Assembly: GCA_963921935.1 (NCBI GenBank) | Contig: OY998175.1 | Location: forward strand, 157,788,809-157,852,808 | DNA: 64,000 bases | Source: Galeruca laticollis | Lineage: Eukaryota; Arthropoda; Insecta; Coleoptera; Chrysomelidae | Direction: 5' to 3' | Shown: one piece after another, positions 1-11,504 of the stretch | Layout of the letters: each line of letters begins with the position of its first letter | Numbering within the stretch: the stretch's first letter is position 1 | Notes under the pieces: generated by a model | The model's input: only the letters and a program-made list of their open reading frames with translations | The model's database searches: none | What the model was told of the DNA's origin: nothing | Program-made: the position numbers and the translations under genes

Positions 1-354
1 ATACAATGTGAGAAGAATTTTTTTAAAAAAAAATTACCGCAAAGCTTGCCAATGCATGTTAAATCATAAGACCAAACAAACGGTTGATAAAAAAACATGT
101 TGCTTTAAGTACAACACATTTACAACGACGTTACAATATATGTTGAATTATCAGAAATACTGTAGTAATATTAGAATGAATCGACTATAAGTAGCCTGGT
201 ATTTGTATCGTATACGTTAAATATGATTAAAAGAAGGAGCAAAATAACGTCTTTGGCCTGAATTTTTATAATGATAATTTTTTGGATTAATATGTTTGTT
301 ATGTTATTGTCTGCATTTCTAAATTATAAACACGTTTATAATTTTTTGATAGAA

Positions 355-1202
355 TTAAAATAAATGTTAGATACGTTTTTGATATAAGATTTGACATTTA
401 TAGAATGTTTGGTTTTTAGATTTCTATCACTTCGTAAGACTCTCCTTTTTGGATGGTTTTCGGTACCTACTTACTATTTTTGTGTTATAGTCGAGGGTGC
501 GTGTGTTCAAAAATGTGGTTTGTAAGAGCTGTCTTATTTTTTTGTCGTATTTGCGGCCATTTAGGCGGTTTTTCATATGCTGACTGGTTTGCCCAATATA
601 GATAGCTTCACAATCTTCACACGGAACTTCATAGATTACATGGCTTTTTTGTCCTTGGGAATTGTTGATTTTAGGTTGCTAAAATTAGATTCTAGAAGAT
701 TATGTCCTCTGTGCGTTACTGTTATGTTATGTTCTTTGAACGTTCAAATAATTTTAACTGAAAGTCACGAAATATATAGAAAAGAAAGATTGTTTCCAGG
801 TTTCTATTGTGACATATTTCTGGGTTGAGTATGGTTGTAAAAAAGGTGGATACAATTTTGAAAAATGATGTTTATACCTTTATCTGGGTAATCATTTAAT
901 TTGAAAGGTTGTTTAGCTTTTTTTATTACGTAGTATTTGCAGTCAGCGAGTTTTACAGCTCGATTCGCAAGTAGTATGACCACCGATTTTTTTCGCGACA
1001 TTGAGTGCTGGTAGTTAAAATTCACGTATCTAGAAGACCAAGTTTCCTTTGTATTGTTTGTTTTGATAGTGTTATTTATCTGGTAAAGTGTTGAGTCCAA
1101 ATAACTGCTTTTATTATGTTGTTCTTCATCTACAGTAAATTGAAGCTCTAACGGGAAAACTTCCCATAAGTACTTAAGTACTTGGTACATAGACGTGAGC
1201 AT
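355..1202 (-). mobile_element. Penelope-like element remnant: RT C-terminus, linker and GIY-YIG endonuclease
   Basis: Read on the minus strand, 1202 to about 810 gives the end of a Penelope-type reverse transcriptase, with the 'RYVNFNYQHSMSRKKSVV' and 'NRAVKLAD' blocks that precede the endonuclease. A linker with 'EHNITVTHRGHNLLESNF' follows. A GIY-YIG domain then reads 'YEVPCEDCEAIYIGQTSQH' and 'KNRLNGRKYDK' (about 625 to 540) and ends in 'SNIYFNSIKKL' near 370. The expected role is RNA-templated retrotransposition, with the GIY-YIG domain nicking the target. Several frameshifts and stops break the frame and the RT palm is missing, so this is a 5'-truncated dead copy. The order RT-linker-GIY-YIG fits a PLE and no other retroelement class I know. 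Confidence 0.85.
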
Positions 1203-1340
1203 GAAGACATTATTAGAGTGATAGTAAGAGCAATTTCAGTCCATGTAAAAATCCATAAAAGGAAAGAAGAGATAAACGGGAGATAAACCATTAAAGAAAA
1301 ACAAGTTGTAAGATTTGCATTCTTAAATATGTTTAATACA

Positions 1341-1633
1341 CTCGTCTCCGACAACGCACGTCGCGTGTGGATGTAAGATATACCAATAACGCGCCTGGCG
1401 CGGTGCCGACCTGTTTATTAATATTTGCCTAAACCAATGCTACCATGTTAAGAAGAGTATTGAAAGTATATTATCATATAGAATAAGGTGTAATTAGTTT
1501 CAGGGCATAACTTCGCTCGTCTCCGGCAATGCTCATCGCGCGTTAATGTAAAAGTTACCATATGCCAGTAAGGTGCTTGGCGCGGTCCAGAATTATTTAT
1601 TCCGGTTTCCCTAAACCGACGTTGAATAGCCAT
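1341..1633. repeat. Two-copy direct repeat, period about 175 bp, relatively GC-rich
   Basis: Units at 1341-1447 and 1516-1633 share 'ctcgtctccg', 'ggcgcggt' and a 'cctaaacc' end. The unit is richer in G+C and CpG than its surroundings. It looks like two copies of a short interspersed repeat or an ancestral tandem duplication. I cannot assign a family. Confidence 0.6.
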
Positions 1634-1639
1634 TAAAAC

Positions 1640-2030
1640 AATCTCAAAATCTGTTTTTCCTAAAATACACTACTGTCGAGTCATTCTGCAGCGGGATTTT
1701 TAGATCAGCGAGCCATCAAGAAAAATAATAATTAAAGGCGGCTATTAAATATGAATGTTTGAAGTTGTCATAATATAAAAATTGATAATCTCAGCGTCAG
1801 ATTCACAGTTTAAAAGAGTAAAAAAAAATCGACAAATTATAATTGACAGTTCGACGTTGCGTAAATAGTATTGGCGTTCTTATTTATTTTGTATCATAGT
1901 TTTAATAATAAAATGAATACACATAGTTCACTGTCAATGACAAAACAGGAATATGTGATTATATACCTGCAATGAAGAGAGCTGAGTTGATATCAGTAAT
2001 AGAAGAATCCGGAGGCGATAAAGTAGATTA
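1640..2030. other. AT-rich stretch, no recognisable content
   Basis: Nothing with coding or repeat character was seen. It may hold the decayed N-terminal half of the transposase that becomes readable from about 2035. Confidence 0.4.
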
Positions 2031-2325
2031 TTGACATGATTCTGACGGCAGATCCGGCTCAGGCTGGATGACATCTTCTATATTTTTAGAAGTTATAATG
2101 CATATACAAATATTTACAAAGACCAATGATGAAACAAATTTGATAGTGCTAGACAATCATGAATCACATAGTGACTTAGAAACGATCCTATTTTGTTGAC
2201 AGAATGGGATCCATTTCGTAACATTTATGAACCTTTTAAAGTGTATTTGAAAGTTGCATTGAATGACTGGCTTCTATGAAATCTGGGCAAACGGATTTCA
2301 ATTTATGAGATCGCAGATTTATCAG

Positions 2326-2789
2326 TAGTAATAAGTACTACAAGTGATAGAATTTGCGCGATAAGTCTGTCGATTCATTTCTAAACGAAACTGAATTGCT
2401 TCTACAAAACACCATGAGTCCACAGGACGAGTGGTGGTGTTTTCTTGAAGCAATTCAGTTGAGTACAGAAATAAAAGACAGACTTATGAGATAAACTCAA
2501 TCACGAGTGGAATTTTAATAGACTATTTCACAAAGTGAAAGGTGAAAGGTTTGAAATTCGGCAGAATTGGAGGAAATAAGCAAATAAGTTAAGAAGTTTA
2601 TCTCAGAAATTAATAAAGTTTAATAAAGACGTACCATTTAAATCGAATTAAATACATATTTGGATGAACTAGTAATATCATAATGTACTTCAAGGGGCCA
2701 ATCAGGGTTAAGAGTCGAGTTTGGTGTTATCGATAATCCGAACTTGACTATGGCTTCTGATCGGTCCATTTGACAAATGCGTGAAATAG
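2326..2789. mobile_element. Hairpin-bearing insertion inside the pogo/Tigger pseudogene
   Basis: The transposase frame stops matching at 'IADLS' (about 2325) and resumes at 'SAKAYYRA' (about 2790). TCAG occurs at both junctions (2322-2325 and 2790-2793), a possible short target duplication. Inside, 2361-2488 forms an imperfect inverted repeat: 'ataagtctgtc' pairs with 'gacagacttat' and 'ctgaattgcttc' with 'gaagcaattcag'. No coding content was seen. It is probably a small non-autonomous element of unknown class. Confidence 0.5.
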
Positions 2790-2831
2790 TCAGCAAAAGC
2801 CTATTATAGAGCGTTTACGATGGGCAATATT

Positions 2832-3213
2832 TGCTCGGAATTTAAGAAATACTGTATCGTTCCTCTTGATTGGCAAGTTTTCAACCGAGATACATGTATT
2901 ACTGATAAATAGTAACAATTTTGTAATATTCAAGCATCAAATCAAACTTACGAAGTCAATGGCATCAATGACTAGCCATCAAAATGATTTCAAACTCCAG
3001 GTCCAAGAAGTAGCTCGTATCCTGCTCGGAATTTAAGAAATGCTGTATCGTTCCTCTTGATTGGCAAGTTTTCAACCGAGATACATGTATTACTGATAAA
3101 GAGTAACCATTTTGTAATATTCAAGCATCAAATCAAACTTAAGAAGTCAATGGCATCAATGACCAGCCATCAAAATGATTTCAACTTCCAGGTCCAAGAA
3201 GTAGCTCGTCTCC
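2832..3213 (+). repeat. 191-bp tandem duplication in the transposase pseudogene
   Basis: 2832-3022 and 3023-3213 are near-identical direct copies, both starting 'tgctcggaatttaag' and running to 'gtagctcgt', with only a few substitutions. The duplication covers the C-terminal transposase helix block and arose after the element stopped coding. Confidence 0.9.
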
Positions 3214-3863
3214 TGTCTCACTCATTGTAACGCCAGAAAGTATTCAGCCTTCTCCCAATGCTCCAAAGAAATCACCAACAAGCAGGGCTAAAGGTAGTAT
3301 ATTCAGAAAATCAAGAATTCTAATTGAAAGTCTAGAAAAGGACCGTTTGGAGCAATAGAGAATGGAGAAAGAGAGGGGAAAAAATGTAATTCTGAATGAG
3401 GAATTGGAGAAGAATATTGCAAACAAAAATTTAAAAAGCACAGAAGAAAGAAAAGCCATCAAAAAATCCCCCAGATGACTGCGATATATCAGATGGAGGT
3501 GAGTTACATTTTAATGAGAGCGAAGTAGACTGCATTAGCGAGATTAGCAAGGATAATTCTGATAAAGAATTTATGGAATAAGTTATTCCATTACGAGATC
3601 TAGAATCTGTATTACCAAACATTTGGGTAAGTGACGTTCTTCTCGTTAAATATGGCTCAAAAAAGGTGGTTAAGGTTTTCGTCGGCGAAGTTGAAGAGAT
3701 GATTGACGGGCAATATCAATTGAATTTCATAAGAAAGAAGAATAACGGTTTTGTGTTCCCGATTGTTGTTAACAAAGACCTAATAGATTTTGATCAAATT
3801 GAGCGAAAACTGCAGAAACCAAAAGATCAAACTAGTACAGCTCGTGCAAGTTCAGAAAAATAA

Positions 3864-4330
3864 ACGGTTTTAATGATCAAAGCTAATTTTAGCACATCTG
3901 AACAATATCCTATCATAAAATTGTCACATGTATACACTCCGGAGGCTGTATAATTCTAAAAAAACGAAATTTCTCCAGAAATGTAATATATCTGGATTTA
4001 TAGAACCCGTTGTACACGCTCTAGTGAGCTTCGAATCAATTGGGTTCATCTGCGGGACATCCTGAAAAATATAAAATTATAAAATTTGTCACTTGTAAAC
4101 ACTCTCGTGGCTGTATCGTGCTAACAAGACATGTTACGAAAAGTGGCCGACGACAACGACGACGATGACATACACACAGGATTTTTTTTTCTAAAAACCG
4201 TTTTTTTTCGTGTTTTTTCTTGCTGGAAAACAAAAAAATAACTGAAAAAATCCATAATTCCAACTTTTTTTATGTGGTAAACCAATACTTTTCTCGCATA
4301 TTAAATAGAGTTGGGCGGAAAAAAATGTAA
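3864..4330 (+). repeat. R174 repeat family, copy 1 (about 1.5 units plus tail)
   Basis: Starts 'aaacggttttaatgatcaa' directly after the transposase stop. It contains the unit marks 'actccggaggctgtat', 'gaaatttctccagaaa' and 'atctggatttatagaaccc', then the family tail with 'gtggccgacgacaacgacg', 'aaccaatacttttctcgcat' and 'gttgggcggaaaa'. The same start, unit and tail recur at 17.4, 46.8, 52.4 and (reversed) 60.7-62.0 kb. It is non-coding. Confidence 0.75.
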
Positions 4331-6575
4331 GTAGATTCAGGTGGTTACAATGTAAACTAACATTAGTTGAATTGATTTGAGTTATTGAACTTGAAATTTT
4401 TGAGAATTTTAATAATTTATTTTTATATTGAAATATAGTTGGTTGAGTTTTCTGAAGATTTAATATAATGCGACTGATATTATTATTTGTTTATTTCCTG
4501 AAACTCAGGTATTTTTATGTAAGTACTATTGTTTTTTTTCCAACTTCGTATCAGTGTTCACAAGTTGTTGTCCAAATGTATCCCTTACGTGTGGTACATT
4601 TGGACGTTGGCAGTACTTTTTTAGGTTGAAGATCAAACATTAAGTTTCAATAGGAATACTTAAGATCTCTGATATTCTCGAAGAATAAGATGAAGTTGTT
4701 ATTTGCTAAAAAAATGTTTCACTAATCTTGATTCATATTGGTTTCATATTTAAAAAACTTTGAAACGTCCCCCTGCTGTAGAGACAGCAACATTTTCAAT
4801 ATATTTGAGACTGAAAACTGAAGGTGAGTGAGAATAAACTTTGAAGCAGTCATAATTGTAAATATTTTTCTAATAAAATTGTTACATCTTTTGATGAAAC
4901 TATTTACTAAAAGGAATTTTAGTTTAGTGTCAAAAACAGACAAACAGAAGAATATAGCTCTAAAACATGCTTCTTGGAGCGATACAAATCGTTTACGCAG
5001 TTTATCGTCAATTGAGGGAAATAAGCAGAAATTATCAGGTGCCAAGTGAAGGCTGGAAGGCAAATAACTTATCAATTTGATCTTGTTAAATACTTGTTTG
5101 TTTCATGCGATTTTGACTGTTTTCTTTCAATTTACCGAAAACCCTTGGCAAACAAATGGTCGTAAATCACGGTGAATATGTTACATAACGATCTCTTTAG
5201 TTTTCACACAGACCGATTTTGAACCACCTTCTTAAAAACTCGTCCGTATAAGGCTTTAGTTATTCAATTTTGTGCCGAGATGAAATGTTCAACTTATTAT
5301 AGACAACACAAATATTTCTCACACGTCAAACGTTCTAAGTACGTATACTCTCAAAGTAAAAACATTGCAATTTTTAATATATCAACTCCACTTCCAATAT
5401 TGATTCGATAATAATGTTTATATTAGTCAAATTTTATATTGAACACTCCTCGTATCAAGAGAATGATTTCGGTGCAGTTGATCCTTTCCCCGGCCGTATA
5501 CCGATCAGATCGGAGGTCGAGTGGTAGAGAATAAGGCCACTCGGGTGCTCCATAACCAGTTTTCCTCGACAATTCTATGTCATTGTTTACGTGGGCACCA
5601 TGGATGTGTGTGGAAACGTCTTACGCAACCATCTACATTCCGTTTCAACATTTTTTTTAATAGTTTGCTAACGTTGTAGGTACCGATAGAACGAGCAATG
5701 TAAACACCTATGACACCCAACGGTATTCACCAAAAAATAAATAAAATACTGCCTACAGGTTTATTGTCCGGCGATTAAGTGCCGGAAGATGGGGGCCTTT
5801 GGACGAGGTGTTAGTGTAACAGGTTAGAAGGATTTAAAAGCTGTAGGCGGTATATTATTTCAATCACATATTTCCAATTTTTCTAACTCTAATTTTAGTC
5901 TGCAATGAATGAAACACATTATTTTTAATATCAATAATTCAATAAATATCTCATCTGAACTATATCAAATATATCGAAAACATAATAAAATTGTAAAATA
6001 TATACGAACCGATTAAAAATATCAACTATGAAAATAGTGAAATTCGTAAACGAAAGCATTATTTAAGAAAAATAACAGACCGAAGGATGTCTATTTTAAC
6101 TTGTTGTCCCAAATATTTGATATTACAAAATTTATGTAGGTAACATGAGATAATTTTATTTTTGCTTATATTTGAATGAATTTCATGCAAAATAGACTAC
6201 GAATATTAATGAAAAATCTAAATGGTGTTATTTATTGTCAAAAATTGTAGTTTCAAACTCATATCCAATTTATTCTCACAAAATGTTAATAAGCATTATA
6301 CTTCCATTTTCCCTATTTTTCATCTGGAGACTTGAACTGTCATCTTAGCATTTTCTAGTTTATACTGGTCTCAGAAATCCAAAAAACTATAGGGCTATCA
6401 ACTCAATATTAAATGAATACAAATTATTGGAGTAGTACTTAGAATCCATTTCACGAAAGTTGACGCCACCTGAAGTTGGAACATTGGCAATCGCAGAAAC
6501 CATATTCTGTCTTGTTCACCTACGTCGTTTCGTAACGTCCACTGGCGTAGAGCGATTATTTATGTCAATAGCCAT
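4331..6575. other. AT-rich stretch without assignable genes
   Basis: No reading frame here looks like a known protein. A perfect 11-bp stem with a 14-nt loop lies at 4570-4605 ('gtccaaatgta' with 'tacatttggac'). 5490-5830 is less AT-rich and may be an old repeat, but I cannot name it. 5944-6460 shows nothing. Confidence 0.4.
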
Positions 6576-6842
6576 TTAATTATTTCATATTTTTGATGTA
6601 TCTGATTTCATTTATATTTGTTGAATATTTTTGATTTTTATATAGTTTAAGACGTTTAGCTAGTTTACAAGTGAGTGTTGGGTGTGTGTCTTTTTTGTAT
6701 TTACCATAACCGCTTCTACCTCTAGGGTAATTCGCAGAATAGTTTACAGATACATACAAATTTTCAACAATAAGAATTCTTACAGTTTTTGAAAAATGTT
6801 TATGCTTTTCAGGATGGAAATAATTTTCTGAGGGTTGCAATT

Positions 6843-7130
6843 TTCTTCAATTGTCTCTTGAAGGGTTCTTCCTACATTGAAGGTTCTTCTTTCAGTTTCA
6901 TATGATGGACAATCTAATAAAATATGAGACACAGTTATAGTTTTATTACATAAGGCACAAAGTGGAATTATCTCTCGAGTCATTAGGTGTTCGTGCGTTA
7001 GCCTGGTGTGTCCGAGACGGAGTCGTGTGATGATGAACTGGTGCTGACGTTCATTTGTGTTGTATTGCCATTTTCCTGTGTTGGGTTTTACTTGGAGTTT
7101 GGATGTTAGGCTTATTTCAGAATGAAATAG
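6843..7130 (-). pseudogene. LINE ORF2: C-terminal region with Cys/His motif
   Basis: Resumes with 'ISLTSKLQVKPNTGKWQ', then 'IITRLRLGHTRLTHEHLM' and 'CALCNKTITVSHILLDCP'. This is the C-x2-C...H-x4-C end typical of I/R1-type LINE ORF2 proteins. The frame ends in a stop just upstream of 6780, and 6590-6780 is probably 3' UTR. It belongs to the same copy as the RNase H at 8.6-9.0 kb and is separated from it only by the inserted element. Confidence 0.8.
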
Positions 7131-7217
7131 GGTTATTGTAGAGAGTAGCATGACTCGACTTCGGAAAAATTTCAATGCCGTTTTTCGTTTTGGTGTTCCT
7201 AGATGCCAAAATCACCC

Positions 7218-7255
<38 letters not shown>

Positions 7256-8545
7256 CAAATAAAATTGAAAGTATCACGGGGATTGCAGCCTAAATAATGT
7301 TAAAAATTCTTGTTATACGAAACCGAGCGCTTTCGAAAGACTTTTTCTTTCTTTTTAAAGGTTGTATGGTAGAATCATTGAAAATCAAAGAAAACAGGAT
7401 ACATAGCAATCACTTCTATCAAAATCAAAAACCAATGCCTCGACATTGAAATTAAATAAAATCAGAAAAATGAAAAATTGAGTTTAAAATAAACATGGAA
7501 ATTGATACTTAGCTTAAATCCTTCCTGAAGGAACACATTTTGGTTTTAAAATTCACCACCACTACATTTTAAAAGAGAATATTATATACTAATTCGGTTG
7601 TTTCAAGTGTATCTAGTTTTTGGATAGAAAATAACTTTTTTTAATTTACAATACCTGATATCAGGTATTGTAAATTAAAAAAAAAAGTTATTTTCTATCC
7701 AAAAACTAGATACAATTTTTTTAATTTACAATACCTGATATCAGGTATTGTAAATTAAAAAAAAAAAGTTATTTTCTATCCAAAAACTAGATACACTTGA
7801 AACAACCGAATTAGTATATAATATTCTCTTTTAAAATGTAGTGGTGGTGAATTTTAAAACCAAAATGTGTTCCTTCAGGAAGGATTTAAGCTAAGTATCA
7901 ATTTCCATGTTTATTTTAAACTCAATTTTTCATTTTTCTGATTTTATTTAATTTCAATGTCGAGGCATTGGTTTTTGATTTTGATAGAAGTGATTGCTAT
8001 GTATCCTGTTTTCTTTGATTTCCAATGATTCTACCATACAACCTCGAAAAAGGAAGAAAAAGTCTTTCGAAGGCGCTCGGTTTCGTATAACAAGAATTTT
8101 AAACATTATTGACGGATCGAAACCACACTCGCTACAAAAATCGGTTAGACCAAAATCTTGGACGAGTTCGTTAATGAGCCAAATCGGTATAGTAAAAACA
8201 AAATGGCGGCCTGTCAAAGTTGAAAAAAAAATCGTATTTCCTTTGTTTTTCATTTGACGCAAAAAGTTTACCGAGCTTTTTCATAGACCTTAATACGTTC
8301 TACAACTTTTGTATCCAACATTTTTCTCTAAATCGTACATTGAAACATTTATTTGAGAAAATTCACAAATTTAACAGACATTTTTTTTATTTTATTGTTT
8401 TTGATTTGATGCCAAAATGTTACTTCAGTTTTTTGTACATCTCAAAACATTCTATTACTTTTGTATCAAATATTTTATTTTGGGTTTTGTGCAAAAATGT
8501 TACTGAAATAAGCCTGTCCAATTGGTCCTGTGCCATTGGGATTTT
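7130..8545. mobile_element. Inserted element with a very large inverted repeat
   Basis: It interrupts the LINE between the RNase H and C-terminal blocks. Arms at about 7292-7650 and 7740-8110 are near-perfect reverse complements (about 360 bp each). The centre holds two copies of a palindrome 'aatacctgatatcaggtatt', flanked by poly-A/T, in an ~84-bp duplicated unit. Outside the right arm, 8230-8530 contains two degenerate ~160-bp units sharing 'acttttgtatc'. A minus-strand frame at 7954-8262 is open mainly because of arm structure and resembles nothing I know. The class is unknown; a foldback-type DNA element is the best guess. Confidence 0.7.
7220..7254. repeat. (TA)n microsatellite
   Basis: Uninterrupted TA run inside the inserted element, just outside the left inverted-repeat arm. 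Confidence 0.95.
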
Positions 8546-8569
8546 TTTTGTTTCCATTCAGTATTCCAA

Positions 8570-9038
8570 TTATTAAGTATCTGGTAGCGGAAATAAGGTT
8601 CTAAATCTGATGCAGTTGTGTGGTATTTGGACGTGTTCGGCTGATTTGCTGCGGTACGGGAGTGTCTGTCTGCTGTTTCGTTCCCTTTTATTCCTATATG
8701 AGATGGGACCCATAGGAAAGCAATATCTTTATTAAGATTACTAAAATTGTGTAACTCGTGCTTGATGTATGAAGCAACTGGATTTTTTGAGTATACCTTG
8801 GTGAGTAAAGCTACATCGTTAAGTGAGTCGGTAATTATGAGGAGTTTTCCTTGGGGCTATTACGTATAAGTTTTGTGGCCTCTAGAATTGCGTGAAGTTC
8901 GCCTGTAAGTATGCTTGCAGTGTCTGGCAGTTCGACAGTTTTTATCTCACTGGGGGCTACCACAGCTGATGCAACTCCTTCCATGGTTTTAGATGCGTCA
9001 GTATATATCTCAGTATAACTTTGAAAGTTGAGAAGAGA
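8570..9038 (-). pseudogene. LINE ORF2: RNase H domain
   Basis: All four RNase H catalytic positions can be read on the minus strand: 'EIYTDASKTMEGVASAVV' (first Asp), 'GELHAILEATKL' (Glu), 'LLIITDSLNDVALL' (second Asp) and 'FLWVPSHIGIKGNETADR' (last Asp). The segment continues as 'YFRYQILNNWNTEW' and breaks at about 8545, where the inserted element begins. RNase H in LINEs removes the RNA strand after first-strand synthesis. One frameshift lies between the Glu and second Asp blocks. Confidence 0.85.
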
Positions 9039-11502
9039 TTATGAGAAAAGTTTTGAGAAGATGTGAGGGCTAGTATCTTGTTTTCTACATTGAGAAAGAG
9101 ATGTATTAACAGACTGAGGACTGATCAGCCAGGGAGGAATTAGTTGGAAGATTGAAGGCCAGTTAATTACAGAAGGGAAAGTGTCGTTGCCAGTGGTTTG
9201 TAAATATTGGTGTATTCTTTCGTGTATTGTGGTAATGCGTTGTGGGTGAAATGAAGAAGTTTTGCCGAATGTGGTGTGGTATGTCGGAGAGTTGGGATTG
9301 GCTCGTACTCTAGCTGCATATGAAAGACTAAGGTACTGTCGTCTGTATTTGAGTGGAGCTTCTCCTGCTTCACAATTTACACTATTTGTGGGGGTTGTAC
9401 GGTATGCCGCTAGTATTAGTCGTAGTGCATTGTTGTGTAGAGTATCTAATGGTCTTAAAACATTTGGTGTAGCTGAAGCGTAGGCTACACACCCGTAATC
9501 TATTTTGGATCTGATGAGTGTTCTATATATCAGTAACAATAGTTTTCCTTCAGCTCCCCAGTGTTTATTTGATGGGTATTTCAGTATGTTCAGTGCAGGT
9601 TGACAAAAGAAGATCAGTTTTTTAATATGATTTTTCCAGTTCAGGTGTTGGTCGAATATCATGCCAAGAAATTTCATTTCTTCATCGTATATCAAGTTTT
9701 TGTTATAAAGGTTTAATGGTGGTTTTGTCTTGTTTTCCTTTTGGAGAATATTATGCATTTTATTTTATCCGCACTGAAGGTCATGCCAGATGTTTGTGAC
9801 CATAGTTCCAGCTAAAGAAGTTGTTTTTGTAGCAGATTAGCTGTGCTGCTCAAGTTTTTTCCTTTCATAAATAGAATCAAGTCACCTGCACATAGTCGAG
9901 CTTGTATGGGTGTATCAATATTTTGTGTGATGTCATTAATTGCAATAAGACACAGTGTTGGGCTTGAAACCGAGCCTCGGGGGCCCCATTTTCTTGTGTT
10001 TTAGTATTGGAAATTATTCCGTTCACTTTTACTTGGAAGTTCCTATTTGAGAGAAAATGTTTGCCTTGGTATCCCCAGTTTTGTAGGTTTAGGAGAATTT
10101 TGTGGTGCCAAGCTCTGTCAAGAGCATGATTGAAGTCGAAGTAAACTGCTAGAAATTTTTGTTTTTTGTTAAAGGCTTCGTCTATTTCACTTTCTAAGTC
10201 GATGATATTGTCCAAAGTTGATCTATCAGTTCTAAAACCAGATTGTTCGGGTATAAGTTGATTATTTGCTCCAAAGCACCAAAATAATCAACGATTGATT
10301 ATTTTTTCGAATAGCTGGCATGCGTTGCATGTGAGTGTTATCGGTCTATATGATTCCGGTAGTAAAGAAGATTTTTTGGGTTTTAGAATAGCTATGACTA
10401 TTGCCTTTCTCCAAATTTCTTGAAATGTGTGATTGGACTATATACATACATAGAGTTAAATATTTGCAAAAGAAGATTATTAGCACTGATAGGTAAGTTT
10501 TGAAGAAAGATAACTGGTATATCATCTGGACCGGGTGATATACTGTTCATGGAGGATAAAGCGTCCTCGAATTCTTCCTCTGTTATTAGGGTGTTTATAG
10601 AATGTGAGTAGTCTTCAATATGTATGTCTAGTTTCTCTTTGTTCAATTTATAATAAAAAAATTCTGCATCGTATATTTCGCTGCTAGAATTTTGACTATA
10701 TAGTTTTGCTAGTACTTCAGCAATTTCTGCATTATTTGTGGTGATGTCATTGTCTTTCTGTAATGCTTTTATTGCGTAGTTGGTAGAACATCCGGAGATT
10801 TTTCTAATTTTTTTCCATACAGTTGAGATGGGGTTGGAGCTATTTATTGATTCTATATATTTTATCATGATTTTTTTGTTGCTTTTTATTGACAAGTATT
10901 GAATAGGCTTTATGCTTTTTGTATTCGGTGAGGTTATCGTTTGTTTCATGTTTTCGGTATCGATACCACGCGTGCTTGCTTGCTTTGATAGCTTTCTCGC
11001 ATTCATAGCTCCACTATGGTACGGGGTGTGTCTTTTTGTGTAACGAGTTTGGCCGATTTCTTTGTATGCTGCGTTCAAAATTATCTCGTTGAAGCTGTTT
11101 ATCGTAGAGAAGTTAGTATTAGGTATGTTATTTTCAATATGTGATGCAAATCCTTCCCAGTTTGCTTTTTTCAGATCCCATTTTGGTGAAGGATTAACGA
11201 TTTCTGTTGCTGGACCATGATTTATATTTTTTGTAATTAAAGGAAAGTGATCACTGTCATGTAGACTATCTAAAACTTGCCATTCAAGTTGTGTCACTAG
11301 GTTTGGAGTGCACATAGTTATGTCTATGGCCGAGACAGTGCCATTAGATGCGCTGAAACGAGTCTGGCTTCCATTGTTTAACAAAGCAAGATTAGAGTTA
11401 TCTATGAAGTTTTTTATTTTTCGACCTCTTGCATCTATTTTCTGTGATTCCCAAGAGTAATGATGTCCATTAAAGTCTGCCAAAATAATACGGGGATTTG
11501 GT
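9039..11502 (-). pseudogene. LINE ORF2: AP endonuclease C-terminus and reverse transcriptase
   Basis: The endonuclease end shows 'ADFNGHHYSWES', 'AIDITMC' and 'HDSDHFPL', the D-N and S-D-H blocks of APE-type endonucleases. RT starts with 'SPGPDDIPVIFLQNL', then 'IPEQSGFRTDRST' and 'LAVYFDFNHALDRAWHHK' (first catalytic Asp block), then 'GPRGSVSSPTLCLIAIND'. The catalytic box reads 'ARLCAGDLILF' where YADD is expected, so one of the two metal-binding Asp residues is lost. The thumb follows with 'MKFLGMIFDQHLNWKNHI' and 'LIRSKIDYGCVAYASA'. The RT would copy its RNA at the nicked target. At least four frame changes occur. It feeds directly into the RNase H domain downstream. Confidence 0.85.
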
Positions 11503-11504
11503 AT

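Larger units (their letters stand above)
2035..3870 (+). pseudogene. pogo/Tigger-type DDE transposase pseudogene (C-terminal half)
   Basis: Three-frame reading gives ordered DDE_1-family blocks. 'SGWMTSSIFLEV' is followed by 'NLIVLDNHESHS', which holds the second catalytic Asp, then 'QNGIHFVTF' and 'FKVYLKVALNDWLL' up to 'GKRISIYEIADL' at about 2320. After an insertion (2326-2789) the frame resumes with 'AKAYYRAFTMGNICSEFKK' and 'IVPLDWQVF', the usual C-terminal helix block. The tail at 3666-3863 ('VKVFVGEVEEMIDGQYQ', 'NFIRKKNNGFVFP') matches the short C-terminal tail of many insect Tigger-like proteins. Such enzymes cut and paste at TA. Stops, a tandem duplication and the insertion make it non-functional. 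The N-terminal HTH half was not found. Confidence 0.8.
6590..11502 (-). mobile_element. 5'-truncated I-like LINE (EN, RT, RNase H, C-terminal Cys motif), interrupted
   Basis: The minus strand carries, in order, the endonuclease end (11502-11200), RT (10600-9750), thumb (9758-9150), RNase H (9010-8570) and, after an inserted element at about 7130-8545, the C-terminal Cys region (7130-6843). Domain order with a C-terminal RNase H suggests the I clade or a close relative. The 5' end is lost: the first readable residues are 'IILADFNGHHYSWES'. Immediately upstream lies the A-rich 3' tail of another LINE. Many frameshifts make the copy dead. Confidence 0.85.

Noticed and set aside
5490..5560. tRNA-like or SINE-like segment ('ggtcgagtggtagag')
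   Set aside because: It resembles a Pol III A box, but no B box follows at the right distance and no cloverleaf folds.
7954..8262. 102-aa minus-strand frame in the palindrome region
   Set aside because: Half of it lies in an inverted-repeat arm, and the left arm copy is broken by stops. No known motif.
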